From the NCBI RefSeq assembly GCF_019931575.1, contig NZ_CP082923.1, forward strand, positions 3,596,001-3,660,000: 64,000 nt of DNA, given 5' to 3'. This DNA is from Caulobacter segnis. Lineage in GTDB: Bacteria; Pseudomonadota; Alphaproteobacteria; Caulobacterales; Caulobacteraceae. Positions within the stretch are counted from its first letter, which is position 1. Every line of letters starts with the position of its first letter. Below are positions 1 to 8,032 of this stretch, in pieces. Under the pieces are notes generated by a model. It was given only the letters and a program-made list of their open reading frames with translations, was not told where the DNA came from and searched no databases. The translations under genes were made by a program, and so were the position numbers.

Positions 1-690
1 GGCGCGGCCCTTCAGGTTCAGCAGCTGGTCGAACGAGGCCAGTTCGTCAGGCGTCCAGGCGGCGATCTGGCCGAAGGTGGTGACGCCCAGTTCCGCCAGC
101 GAAGCGGCCAGCTTGGGACCGACACCGACCAGGCGGGTCAGGTCGTCGGCGGCGCCCTGCGCGGTCTCGGCGACGGCCTCGACCACCGGCGCGGCGGCTT
201 CGGCGACCTCGACCGGCGCCTCGGCGACCGCCTCAACGGTCTCCGTGACGATGGGCTCGGCCTCAATCACGGGCGCGACCACCGCCTCGGCGACATCCTC
301 GTTGGCGGCGACCACGGCCTCGACCACGGATTCGGCGGCCGTCTCGACTATGTCCTGGGCCTCGTCCAGCACCGCCTCGGTCGTCTCGGCGACCAGGGCG
401 ACGGCCTCGATGATCGGCTCGGCCTCGATGATCGGCTCGGGCGCGGCTTCCAGCACCGCGACGCTCTCGACCGGCGGAGCCACGGGCTCGGGCGTCAAGG
501 CCATCAGCGCTTCGAGGTTCACCGCCTCGCGCCAGCGGTTGGCCCACCACCAGTAGGTGGCCCCCGCGGCGGCCGCGCCGCCGAACATCAGCCAGAGCGG
601 CGAGACCGCCCCGACCACCACGCGCGGCGCGGTCTCGGGCTCGACCTTGTCGGCCTGGAACTCGGGAAGAAAAGTGAAGATCGAAACCAT
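1..690 (-). CDS. Membrane-anchored protein with C-terminal helix-hairpin-helix-like domain (partial)
   Basis: The gene starts at an ATG at 690, with GGGAG about 7 nt upstream, and stays open to the window edge, so the C-terminus is missing (230 codons seen). A hydrophobic stretch at about residues 28-50 ends in Tyr-Trp-Trp-Trp and is probably a single membrane segment. Residues of about 60-180 are low-complexity Ala/Glu/Val, with repeats such as IIEAEPIIEA, probably extended or helical. The last visible part (LVGVGPKLAASLAELGVTTF) is a helix-hairpin-helix-like module, of the kind also fused to NADH dehydrogenase subunit E in alphaproteobacteria. I cannot assign a function; DNA binding or protein contact are both possible. 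Confidence 0.7.
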   Translation of the reverse strand, partial: MVSIFTFLPEFQADKVEPETAPRVVVGAVSPLWLMFGGAAAAGATYWWWANRWREAVNLEALMALTPEPVAPPVESVAVLEAAPEPIIEAEPIIEAVALVAETTEAVLDEAQDIVETAAESVVEAVVAANEDVAEAVVAPVIEAEPIVTETVEAVAEAPVEVAEAAAPVVEAVAETAQGAADDLTRLVGVGPKLAASLAELGVTTFGQIAAWTPDELASFDQLLNLKGRA

Positions 691-788
691 GGGGAGTTGC
701 TCCCAGAGCCAGAGGGGCGTCAGCGATCTATTGCGGTGCAACATAACACGGAAAACGCGTTCGCAACCGCAAAAATGCTCCCCTTAGG

Positions 789-2072
789 TCAACTCAGTCC
801 CGTCGCCTTCAGCAGCACGCCCGCGACCACCAGGACGGCGATCATCGCCAGCATCGGCAGGCGCGTGGCGAAGGTCAGCATCAGCGCCAGGACGGTCAGG
901 CCCAGAGCCGCGTAGTCCAGACTGGCGAGGTCGGGCAGCATCACCCGCAGCACGCCCGCGACCTCCATCGTCTGGCCGCTGCGGAAGAAGAGATGGATGG
1001 CGAACCACAGGGCCAGCTGGCCGATCACCCCGACCGAGGCGGCCGAGATCAGGGACAGCGCGCGCGACGGGCGCGGTCGCCGCCCCCAGCGCTCGAACAG
1101 GGGCCCGCCGGCGAAGATCCACAGGAACGAGGGGGCGAAGGTCACCCACGCCGCCATCAGCCCGCCCAGCACGGCCAGGACCCAGGCCCACTCGGCCGGC
1201 GCGGCCTGGAAGGCCCCGACGAAGCCCACGAAGACGAAGACCAGGATCAGCGGGCCCGGCGTGGTCTCGGCCAAGCCCAGGCCGTCCAGCATCTGAGTCG
1301 CCGACAGCCAGCCGAACGCCGAGGCCGCCTGGCCGATATAGGCCAGGGCCGCGTAGGCGCCGCCAAAGCTGATCGCCGCCAGCCCCCCGAACGACAGCCC
1401 CATCCAGGCCAGGGTCGAGCCCGGCGCGACGATCCAGGCCAGGGCGATCGGCGCCAGCCACAGCGCCAGGCACGCCAGCGCGGTCTTGCCCTGCCCCTTC
1501 AGCGGCTTGCCGGCCAGGACCGGCTGGCCCGTGTCCTTGGCCGTCGCCCAGCCCAGGACGCCGGCCGCCAGGATCACCAGCGGGAAAGGCACGGTGGTGA
1601 AGGCCAGCAGGGCGAAGGCCGCGCCGCAGACGAAGGCGGCCAGGCGATCCTTGATCGCCCGCTTGCCGATCTTCAGCAGGGCCTGCAGCACCAGGGCCAC
1701 CACCGCGGCCTTCAGCCCCAGCAGCACCGGACCGGCCCAGTCCGAGCGACCATGGGCGACATAAAGCGCGGAGAGGCCCAGCATCACCGCCAGGCCCGGC
1801 AGCACGAACAGCAGGCCCGCCGCGACACCGCCGCGGATCCCGTGCAGTCGCCACCCCAGCCAGGTCGCCAACTGCTGAGCCTCGGGCCCGGGCAGCAGCA
1901 TGCAGAAGCTCAAGGCGCGCGCGAACTCGTCGTCGTCGACCCAGTCGCGCCGCTCGACCACCTCGCGATGCAGCAGCGCGATCTGCCCGGCCGGACCGCC
2001 GAAGCCCAGCAGACCGATCTTCAGCCAGACCGGCAGGGCCTGCGCGAAGCTGGGGGCGGCCTTGAGCTTCAA
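789..2072 (-). CDS. chrA: Chromate efflux transporter ChrA (CHR family, two-domain type)
   Basis: A 427-residue polytopic inner-membrane protein, of the usual length for long-chain CHR transporters. These export chromate and sometimes act on other oxyanions. The N-terminal half carries the family signature FGGPAGQIA near residue 25, followed by LPGPEAQQLA. The second half repeats the pattern with FGGAYAALAYIG and TTPGPLILVF, as expected from the internal duplication. The start is a TTG whose first base is at 2072, one base past the rlmJ stop, so translation is probably coupled. It is the last gene of a WYL regulator-rlmJ-chrA unit. The substrate is inferred from family only. Confidence 0.9.
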   Translation of the reverse strand: MKLKAAPSFAQALPVWLKIGLLGFGGPAGQIALLHREVVERRDWVDDDEFARALSFCMLLPGPEAQQLATWLGWRLHGIRGGVAAGLLFVLPGLAVMLGLSALYVAHGRSDWAGPVLLGLKAAVVALVLQALLKIGKRAIKDRLAAFVCGAAFALLAFTTVPFPLVILAAGVLGWATAKDTGQPVLAGKPLKGQGKTALACLALWLAPIALAWIVAPGSTLAWMGLSFGGLAAISFGGAYAALAYIGQAASAFGWLSATQMLDGLGLAETTPGPLILVFVFVGFVGAFQAAPAEWAWVLAVLGGLMAAWVTFAPSFLWIFAGGPLFERWGRRPRPSRALSLISAASVGVIGQLALWFAIHLFFRSGQTMEVAGVLRVMLPDLASLDYAALGLTVLALMLTFATRLPMLAMIAVLVVAGVLLKATGLS

Positions 2073-2073
2073 G

Positions 2074-2895
2074 TCACGTCCGCCAGACGCGCGAGCGGCC
2101 GCCGGCCTCGCCCAGGCGCGCGGCGATCCAGTCGCCGGCCTGGGTCGCCGCGTCGTCGACGCCGGCCGGCGCCCCGATCATCACCATCGCGCAGCCGTTC
2201 ATCTTCATGGGGTCCGTCAGGGGGCGGAGGCGGAGCTCGGCGACTAGCAGGCGGTCCGTGACGGTTTCCATCGCGCGCAGGAAGGCGTCGAAGGTCTCCA
2301 GGTCCTTGATCGGCAGCCAGATGGCCAACGCGGCGTCCTGGGCGCGCGCCAGCACGGCCTTCGTGGTTTCGGCGATGCGTTGGTAGTCGTCCGGCCGCTC
2401 GAACGGCGGATCGATGACCACGAAGGCCCGGCCGCCCTTGCCCGCCCGCTGGACGGCGGTGGCGAAGCCGTCCGCCTCCAGCGCCTGGGCGTTGGCGTAG
2501 GGCGCCAGGGTCTCGCGCAGCAGTTGGGCGTCGTCAGGCCGCAGCTCGCAGCCCGCGTAGCGGTCGGCCTTGCGCAGGCCTCGCGCCATCAGCACCGGCG
2601 AGCCAGGATAGAGATCCCCCGCCCCTCCCCCGTTCATCTCGGCCACGGCCTTCAGCAACGGGCCGAACACCGGCGGCGCATCGGTGGCGGCCCTCAGCCG
2701 GAAGATCCCCGCCTGCGCCTCGCCCGAGCGGCGGGCCATCTCGCCGGAAAGATCATAGCCGCCTGCCCCCGCGTGGGTGTCGATCACCGACAGGGCCTCG
2801 CTTTCGCCCTGCAGGGCCGACAGCATGCTCAGCAGGATCGCGTGCTTGTGCAGGTCGGCGAAGTTGCCGGCGTGAAAGGCGTGGCGGTAGTTCAT
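2074..2895 (-). CDS. rlmJ: 23S rRNA (adenine-2030-N6)-methyltransferase RlmJ
   Basis: A 273-residue SAM-dependent methyltransferase that modifies A2030 of 23S rRNA. The N-terminus has the hallmark NYRHAFHAGNFADLHKH, and the catalytic DPPFE motif (N6-adenine type, D/N-P-P-F/Y/W) lies near residue 165. Length matches the family. The gene sits 9 nt downstream of the WYL regulator and directly upstream of chrA, all on the minus strand. The pairing with a chromate exporter has no evident functional logic and is probably just co-transcription. Confidence 0.93.
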   Translation of the reverse strand: MNYRHAFHAGNFADLHKHAILLSMLSALQGESEALSVIDTHAGAGGYDLSGEMARRSGEAQAGIFRLRAATDAPPVFGPLLKAVAEMNGGGAGDLYPGSPVLMARGLRKADRYAGCELRPDDAQLLRETLAPYANAQALEADGFATAVQRAGKGGRAFVVIDPPFERPDDYQRIAETTKAVLARAQDAALAIWLPIKDLETFDAFLRAMETVTDRLLVAELRLRPLTDPMKMNGCAMVMIGAPAGVDDAATQAGDWIAARLGEAGGRSRVWRT

Positions 2896-2904
2896 GCGTC
2901 CGCT

Positions 2905-3888
2905 CTACCACGCCCCGTGGGCGCGACCAGCCTCGCGAAGTTCCTGGACCATCATGTCCTTCAGCACCTGGGGCGCGACGATCTCGACGGCGTCGCCCCA
3001 GGTGAAGAGGTGCCAGGACAGCTCCCGCAGGCCGCCGGCGCGGAAGGTGACCGTCACCGAGCCGTCCGCCTCCTGGACCACCTTCTGAGTCGCGTGGAAG
3101 CGCCAGCGCAGGGCGTCCTCGGCGCGACTGGGCTTGATCCGCAGGACCACGTCCTGGATCTCGTCGTGATAGATGCCGAAGCTCTCGTCGGCGAAGGCCT
3201 GCAGCGAGAAGTCCTCGGGAGGCGGCGCCGGTTTTTCGAGCACCTTCAGGTCGCTCATCCGATCCAGGCGCCAGGAACGCGGCTTGCCGCCCTTGCCCTC
3301 CAGCGCCACCAGATAGTTGCTGCGGCCGAAGAGGACGCCCAGCGGCGTCACCTCCCGCGTCCGCCCCGGCGTGCTGCCGCCCTCGTAGCGGAACGACAGG
3401 GCCGATAGTCCCTTGATGGCCGTGCGGATGGCGGTCAGCAGCGCCTGGTCCTCGAACGGACGCGGGCCGGCGTGGACGGCGATGGTCTCGGCCTGGACCA
3501 GGGCCTCGACGTCGGGGGCCACGCGCCGGCGGGCCGCGCCGCGCAAGGCCGACAACAGCTTGCCCTCCAAAGCGTAGAGCGAGGCCGCCCGGGCCTCGGC
3601 GCCCGACGCCTTATAGGAGTCCGCCGCCGTGCGCAGCGCCGCCAACTCCTCGGCGGTCGGGGTCTGGAAGACGCCGTCCAGGCCCGACGGGATGCGGAAG
3701 CGCTTGGTCGGCGGGTCGTCGATCGCTTCCATCTGCGGGAACGCGGTCCAGACAGCGTCGCGCATCCGCTCGGCGGTGCGGCGGCCGACGTCCAGGTTCC
3801 GGGCCATCTCGTCCAAGGTCAGCCCTTCGGCCGAACCAGCCAGCATCCGGGCCAGGTCCAGGAGGCGTGTAGCTTTCTCGTGTCTCAT
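2905..3888 (-). CDS. YafY-type transcriptional regulator with HTH and WYL domains
   Basis: A 327-residue regulator. The N-terminal winged helix (about residues 5-60, with TLDEMARNLDVGRRTAERM as the recognition part) is followed by a WYL domain in the second third (LSFRYEGGS..., SWRLDRMSDL) and a C-terminal WCX-like extension (LSWHLFTWGDAVEIV). WYL domains are thought to bind nucleic acid or nucleotide-like ligands and control stress or defence genes. It is first in an operon with rlmJ and chrA, and its 5' end faces the divergent small gene at 3987, so the 98-bp interval between them probably carries both promoters. Confidence 0.88.
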   Translation of the reverse strand: MRHEKATRLLDLARMLAGSAEGLTLDEMARNLDVGRRTAERMRDAVWTAFPQMEAIDDPPTKRFRIPSGLDGVFQTPTAEELAALRTAADSYKASGAEARAASLYALEGKLLSALRGAARRRVAPDVEALVQAETIAVHAGPRPFEDQALLTAIRTAIKGLSALSFRYEGGSTPGRTREVTPLGVLFGRSNYLVALEGKGGKPRSWRLDRMSDLKVLEKPAPPPEDFSLQAFADESFGIYHDEIQDVVLRIKPSRAEDALRWRFHATQKVVQEADGSVTVTFRAGGLRELSWHLFTWGDAVEIVAPQVLKDMMVQELREAGRAHGAW

Positions 3889-3986
3889 GCGTTTTCCAGG
3901 TGGAAGGACAGCTTACGACCGTTTCTGTCGCAATGCCCGCACATTCTGCGGATGTCGAGACTGGAGAACCCCCAAAGGAGTCCTGG

Positions 3987-4337
3987 ATGTCGCGCTTTAC
4001 CTGCTCCCCCTGGGCCGTCGCCCCCGTCAACCAAGCCCTGATCTCGGCCGTGCTGGATTTTGCCGACATCCATCGGGACCTGGGCGGCGGACGCACCCTG
4101 CGCCGGATCAGCCACGAGCGCGCGGCCAAGGCCGACATGTTCCTGCTGCTGGGCCGCGACGTGGAGCGCGTGACTGACATCGGCCTGGTCTGGAACGACC
4201 GCGAGGACCAGATCGTCCGCGTCACCGATGACGCCGAATTGCGCGATTCCCGGCTCGAGATCTGGGAGGAGGCGTTCGAACTGTTCGAGACCGAAGACAC
4301 CGACGAAATGGCCCCGCCGATGCGCCTCTGTGCGTGA
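3987..4337 (+). CDS. Hypothetical protein, 116 residues
   Basis: I do not recognise a family. The ATG at 3987 is chosen because AAAGGAG lies 6 nt upstream. An in-frame ATG at 3900 has no such site and would run through the promoter region of the divergent regulator. The protein is soluble. Its N-terminal half begins MSRFTCSPW and contains a basic patch (RTLRRISHERAAK). The C-terminal half is acidic (WEEAFELFETEDTDE). Codon use matches neighbours. It is divergent from the WYL regulator and is a natural candidate for its target. Confidence 0.75.
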   Translation: MSRFTCSPWAVAPVNQALISAVLDFADIHRDLGGGRTLRRISHERAAKADMFLLLGRDVERVTDIGLVWNDREDQIVRVTDDAELRDSRLEIWEEAFELFETEDTDEMAPPMRLCA

Positions 4338-4418
4338 AATCTGGCCCCGCGCGCGACCCTCGCGTGCGCTAGCGCCGTACCCAACTGCCTAAAATCCGAG
4401 ATCGTCCGCCGCGCAAAA

Positions 4419-4437
4419 CGGCGCCCGCCGGGCGCCG
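4419..4437. terminator. Perfect 8-bp hairpin downstream of the 116-residue gene
   Basis: CGGCGCCC, a 3-nt loop and GGGCGCCG form a strong hairpin 80 nt after the stop at 4337. There is no T-run on the plus strand. On the minus strand TTTT follows. It may stop transcription of the upstream gene or antisense transcription. Assignment is weak. Confidence 0.3.
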
Positions 4438-4505
4438 GCGCGGTTGTGGCGTTTTCCCGACAGCCTCCCATTGCCGAACGCCGAAACCTGCCTCCCCATG
4501 AATTC

Positions 4506-4523
4506 ATCGGGAGAGTATCCGAT
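4506..4523. promoter_or_regulatory. Dyad ATCGG-N8-CCGAT upstream of the TonB-dependent receptor
   Basis: An 18-bp inverted repeat lies about 100 bp before the receptor start, in a stretch noticeably richer in A/T than the flanking genes. It has the size and position of a repressor or activator site. The binding protein is unknown. Confidence 0.3.
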
Positions 4524-4622
4524 AGCTTTTAGTACCCGCGTCCAAAAATATAATCGTGGGGAGAAAAACGTCGTGGAGAAGGGAATCGTCACGCGTCAAT
4601 AAATACAATGAGGGGGTTACTA

Positions 4623-7145
4623 ATGACTCGACGTTTTAAACCCGCCCTACTGGCGGGTATTTCCGTGCTATCCGTTACTTTTGGTTACTCTGCACAAGCC
4701 TTCGCCGCCGCGCCCGATGCGCCGGCGGACCAAACCGAAGTTGATGTCGTCATCGTCACGGGCACGCGCCAGACCGGCCTGCGTGTCATCGACAGCCCAG
4801 CCCCCGTCCAAGTGGTCGACACCAGCACCCTGGAACGCACCGGCGCGGTCGATCTGCGCCTCGGCCTGGCGAATCTGGTGCCGTCGTTCAACGCCCAGGC
4901 CTTCGGCGGCGACACCGCCAACCTGACCCTGTCGGCCCGCCTGCGCGGCCTGTCGCCCAACCAAGCCCTGGTGCTGGTCAACGGCAAGCGCCGCCACACC
5001 ACCGGCAACCTGGCCGTGCTCTCCGGCGTGTACCAAGGCGCCGCCGCCGCCGACCTCGGCTTCATCCCGATGGCCGGCATCGGCCGCATCGAAGTGCTGA
5101 CCGACGGCGCCGCCGCCCAGTACGGCACCGACGCTATCGCTGGCGTCGTCAACATCATCCTGAAGAAGAACCCGTCGGGCGGCTCGATCTCGGCCACGGG
5201 CGGCGAATATTTCGACGGCGGCGGCAAGACGGCCGGCGGCTCGGTCAACATCGGCATGGCCCCGACCGAGAACAGCTACCTGAACGTCACGGTCGAGGCC
5301 AAGTACCACGGCTTCTCTAACCGCGGCCTGGCCGACCAGCGCGTCGCCAACCCGGCCAGCCCCAGCTACTCGGCCGCCAACAACGCCGTCGAGAGCAAGA
5401 TTCCAGGCTATCCGAACCTGAACCTGATCTCGGGCGACGCCGAGTATCGCCTGCAGAACCTGGCGTTCAACGCCGGTGTCGAGCTGCCCGCCGACTTCGA
5501 GGTCTATTCGTTCGGCACCGTGGGCCACAAGGACGCCTCGGCCTATGAAAACTACCGCCGCTACAACCGCATCCAGGGCAAGATGGGCGCGGCCGACCGG
5601 CCCTTCCCGCTGGGCTTCTCGCCCCGCGAGCGCATCATCGAGGACGACTACGGCCTGACCCTGGGCGTCTCCGGCAAGCTGGCCGGCTGGGACATGGACC
5701 TGTCGTCGACCTACGGCAAGGACGACATCGAGGTCCGCGTCGAGGACTCGGCCAACGCCAGCCTCTACACCGACACCTCGACCACCACGACCAAGGGCTT
5801 CACCCCCACTTCGTTCCACGCCGGCAGCTGGCGCACGACCCAGTGGACCAACAACCTGGACCTGCGTCGCGGCTTCGACGTCGGCCTGGCCAACCCGCTG
5901 GACGTCGCCGTCGGCTACGAGCAGCGTCGTGACACCTATCGTATCGGCGCGGGCGACGCGGCCTCGACCTACAAGGAAGGCTCGCAGTCGTATCCGGGCT
6001 TCCAGAAGACCGACGCCGGCGGCCACTCGCGCACCAGCTGGGCCCTGTACGGCGATGTCGCCGCCAGCCCGGTCGAGGCCTGGAAGATCGACGCGGCCGT
6101 CCGCTACGAGAAGTTCAGCGACTTTGGCGACACGACCGTCGCCAAGCTGACCAGCCGCTATGACTTCAATGAGATGTTCGCCATCCGCGGCACGGTCTCG
6201 ACGGGCTTCCGCGCCCCGACCCTGGCGGAATCGTTCTACTCGGCCACCAACGTCTCGCCGACCAGCGCCTTCGTGCAGCTGGCGCCGAACTCGCCGGCGG
6301 CTCGCCTGCTTGGCATCGACGCCCTGAAGCCCGAGAAGTCTAAGAACTACAGCCTCGGCATCGTGGCGCACCCGATCCCGAAGATGACGGCCACGATCGA
6401 CGTCTATCAGATCAATCTGAAGGACCGGATCTTCGGCTCCAGCTCGGTCTACGGCCTGCGTAACGGCGTCGTGGTCAACAGCAACGTCAACGCCGCGATC
6501 GCCGCCAACGGCAACGTGCTGGACAGCACGGTGGCCAGCACCGGCATCAACATCTTCTCGAACGGCCTGGACACCCGCACCCGCGGCCTGGACTTCGTGG
6601 TCTCGTACCCGACGGATCTGGGTGATCTCGGCCGCATCGACTGGACGCTGAGCGGCAACTTCAACAAGACCAAGATCACCAAGGTCAAGGCCGCCCCGGC
6701 CGCCCTGGCGACCACCAGCACCGCCTTCCCGAGCGGTCAGGTCCTGTTCGCCGGCAACGCCGCCTCGCTGCTGGAAAAGGCCGCGCCGAAGTACAAGATC
6801 GGCCTCAACGGCCTCTACAGCTTCGGCAAGATCACGCTGAGCCTGACCGAGACCTTCTACGGCAAGGCTTCGGCCCTGTCGGATCCCGGCACCGGCCCGC
6901 TGCTGAACACCGTGGCCAGCGCCGCGGCGATCACCGACGCCGAACTGTCCTACAAGTTCCCGAAGGGCGTCACCGCCGCGATCGGGGCCAACAACCTGTT
7001 CAACAAGTATCCGGACAAGTTCTCGGCCGCCTATCAGACCGCCTGTATCGCTTCGGGCGGCGGCTGCGTGACCCAGTACCCCTCGTTCTCGCCCTACGGC
7101 ATCAACGGCGGCTACTACTACGGCCGTCTGACCTACGCTTTCTAA
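4623..7145 (+). CDS. TonB-dependent outer-membrane receptor
   Basis: An 840-residue outer-membrane transporter. The start is the ATG at 4623, preceded by AGGGGG 6 nt upstream; the ATG at 4608 overlaps that ribosome site. A signal peptide (basic MTRRFKP, hydrophobic core, cleavage near AFAA) is followed by a TonB-box-like DVVIVTGTR and a plug domain (about residues 50-165, with LVLVNGKRRH and GAAAQYGTDAIAGVVNIIL). The barrel has typical TGFRAPTLAE and ends in the aromatic residue F (GRLTYAF). Such receptors take up siderophores, oligosaccharides or vitamins. No neighbouring metabolic gene reveals the substrate. It forms its own transcription unit, closed by a strong terminator. Confidence 0.95.
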   Translation: MTRRFKPALLAGISVLSVTFGYSAQAFAAAPDAPADQTEVDVVIVTGTRQTGLRVIDSPAPVQVVDTSTLERTGAVDLRLGLANLVPSFNAQAFGGDTANLTLSARLRGLSPNQALVLVNGKRRHTTGNLAVLSGVYQGAAAADLGFIPMAGIGRIEVLTDGAAAQYGTDAIAGVVNIILKKNPSGGSISATGGEYFDGGGKTAGGSVNIGMAPTENSYLNVTVEAKYHGFSNRGLADQRVANPASPSYSAANNAVESKIPGYPNLNLISGDAEYRLQNLAFNAGVELPADFEVYSFGTVGHKDASAYENYRRYNRIQGKMGAADRPFPLGFSPRERIIEDDYGLTLGVSGKLAGWDMDLSSTYGKDDIEVRVEDSANASLYTDTSTTTTKGFTPTSFHAGSWRTTQWTNNLDLRRGFDVGLANPLDVAVGYEQRRDTYRIGAGDAASTYKEGSQSYPGFQKTDAGGHSRTSWALYGDVAASPVEAWKIDAAVRYEKFSDFGDTTVAKLTSRYDFNEMFAIRGTVSTGFRAPTLAESFYSATNVSPTSAFVQLAPNSPAARLLGIDALKPEKSKNYSLGIVAHPIPKMTATIDVYQINLKDRIFGSSSVYGLRNGVVVNSNVNAAIAANGNVLDSTVASTGINIFSNGLDTRTRGLDFVVSYPTDLGDLGRIDWTLSGNFNKTKITKVKAAPAALATTSTAFPSGQVLFAGNAASLLEKAAPKYKIGLNGLYSFGKITLSLTETFYGKASALSDPGTGPLLNTVASAAAITDAELSYKFPKGVTAAIGANNLFNKYPDKFSAAYQTACIASGGGCVTQYPSFSPYGINGGYYYGRLTYAF

Positions 7146-7169
7146 GCCAAGGTCACGGACTGAAATGCG

Positions 7170-7200
7170 AAGGGGCGGACCGCGAGGTCCGCCCCTTTTG
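7170..7200 (+). terminator. Rho-independent terminator of the TonB receptor gene
   Basis: A 12-bp perfect stem (AAGGGGCGGACC / GGTCCGCCCCTT) with a GCGA tetraloop, followed by a T-run, 24 nt after the receptor stop codon. Confidence 0.9.
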
Positions 7201-7216
7201 CTTTGGGCGAGCGCCC

Positions 7217-7762
7217 CTAGAGCGCCTTGCCCATCCGGATCAGGGGCACGCGATAACCGGTCGAAGTCACCGCCTCGAACGGCTCGATGTCGTGATAGCC
7301 GCAGGCTCGGTACAGCGGCACGCCGCCCATGGTCGCGGCCATCTCGACGCGCGTGAACCCCTCGGACCGCGCGGCGGCCTCGCAGGCGTCCAGGATGATC
7401 CGGCCGACGCCTTTTCGGGTGTGATCGGGGTGCGTGTACATGGCCCGCACCCGCGCGGCGTCCGTCTTCGGATCCAGCAACGCCGCGTCGCGCCCGGCCG
7501 AGTGGTCGCCGCCGAACAGGGTGGCGCGCCGGCTCCAGCCGCCGCAGCCGGCGATGGCCTCTCCGTCTTCCACCACGAAATAGGTGGCGTCGGCGATCAA
7601 CTGGGTGTCCAGCCCCATGATCTCGAACGAAGCCTTCACCCCCTCGGGCGGCAGGAACGCCCTCAGTAGCTCGCCGATCGCACGATCCATCAGGACCGAC
7701 AGGACGGGCATGTCGTCGGGGCGCGCCAGGCGCAGGCGGAGGGCGGGGGCGGACGCGTTCAT
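7217..7762 (-). CDS. GNAT-family N-acetyltransferase
   Basis: A 181-residue protein with one GNAT domain. Acetyl-CoA-binding motif A is visible as RAMYTHPDHTRKGVGRIIL in the middle, preceded by the strand IAGCGGWSR, and the C-terminal part has GGVPLYRACGYHDIE, typical of the motif B region. The substrate is unknown. It lies convergent to the TonB receptor and divergent from the amine oxidase operon, with 270 bp between the two start codons. Confidence 0.88.
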   Translation of the reverse strand: MNASAPALRLRLARPDDMPVLSVLMDRAIGELLRAFLPPEGVKASFEIMGLDTQLIADATYFVVEDGEAIAGCGGWSRRATLFGGDHSAGRDAALLDPKTDAARVRAMYTHPDHTRKGVGRIILDACEAAARSEGFTRVEMAATMGGVPLYRACGYHDIEPFEAVTSTGYRVPLIRMGKAL

Positions 7763-8032
7763 CAGGCTTCCATGACGGGATGGCTGGGCGGTGAAAAAAC
7801 AAGGATTCGGCGAGTCCGCAGCGATCTTTCGACCTCGCCCACCGATCGCTCAAAGACGTCGCCAGGCGCCCAATGGTCAGGCGTCGGACAGGTCGGCCAC
7901 GATCTTGACCGAAAGTGGATTGCGCGGCGAAGGTCCGAATTTCGAGATGTCCCCGTTCCGGCGCGGCGTCGCCGTCCGGGGCGGAGCCGGTCGTCCGATC
8001 GACGCCGGCCAACAACAACGGGCGGGGATGTT

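Noticed and set aside
4419..4437. A confident terminator for the 116-residue gene
   Set aside because: The stem is perfect but there is no T-run in the direction of that gene. It is listed only at low confidence.
4668..8018. A very long open frame on the minus strand opposite the TonB receptor
   Set aside because: It mirrors the high-GC codon pattern of the receptor gene, has no recognisable motif and runs through the receptor, terminator and GNAT gene. The same applies to long frames opposite the amine oxidase (7877-9610), the M61 peptidase and ftsZ (19310-23024), and the antiporter (56967-58412).
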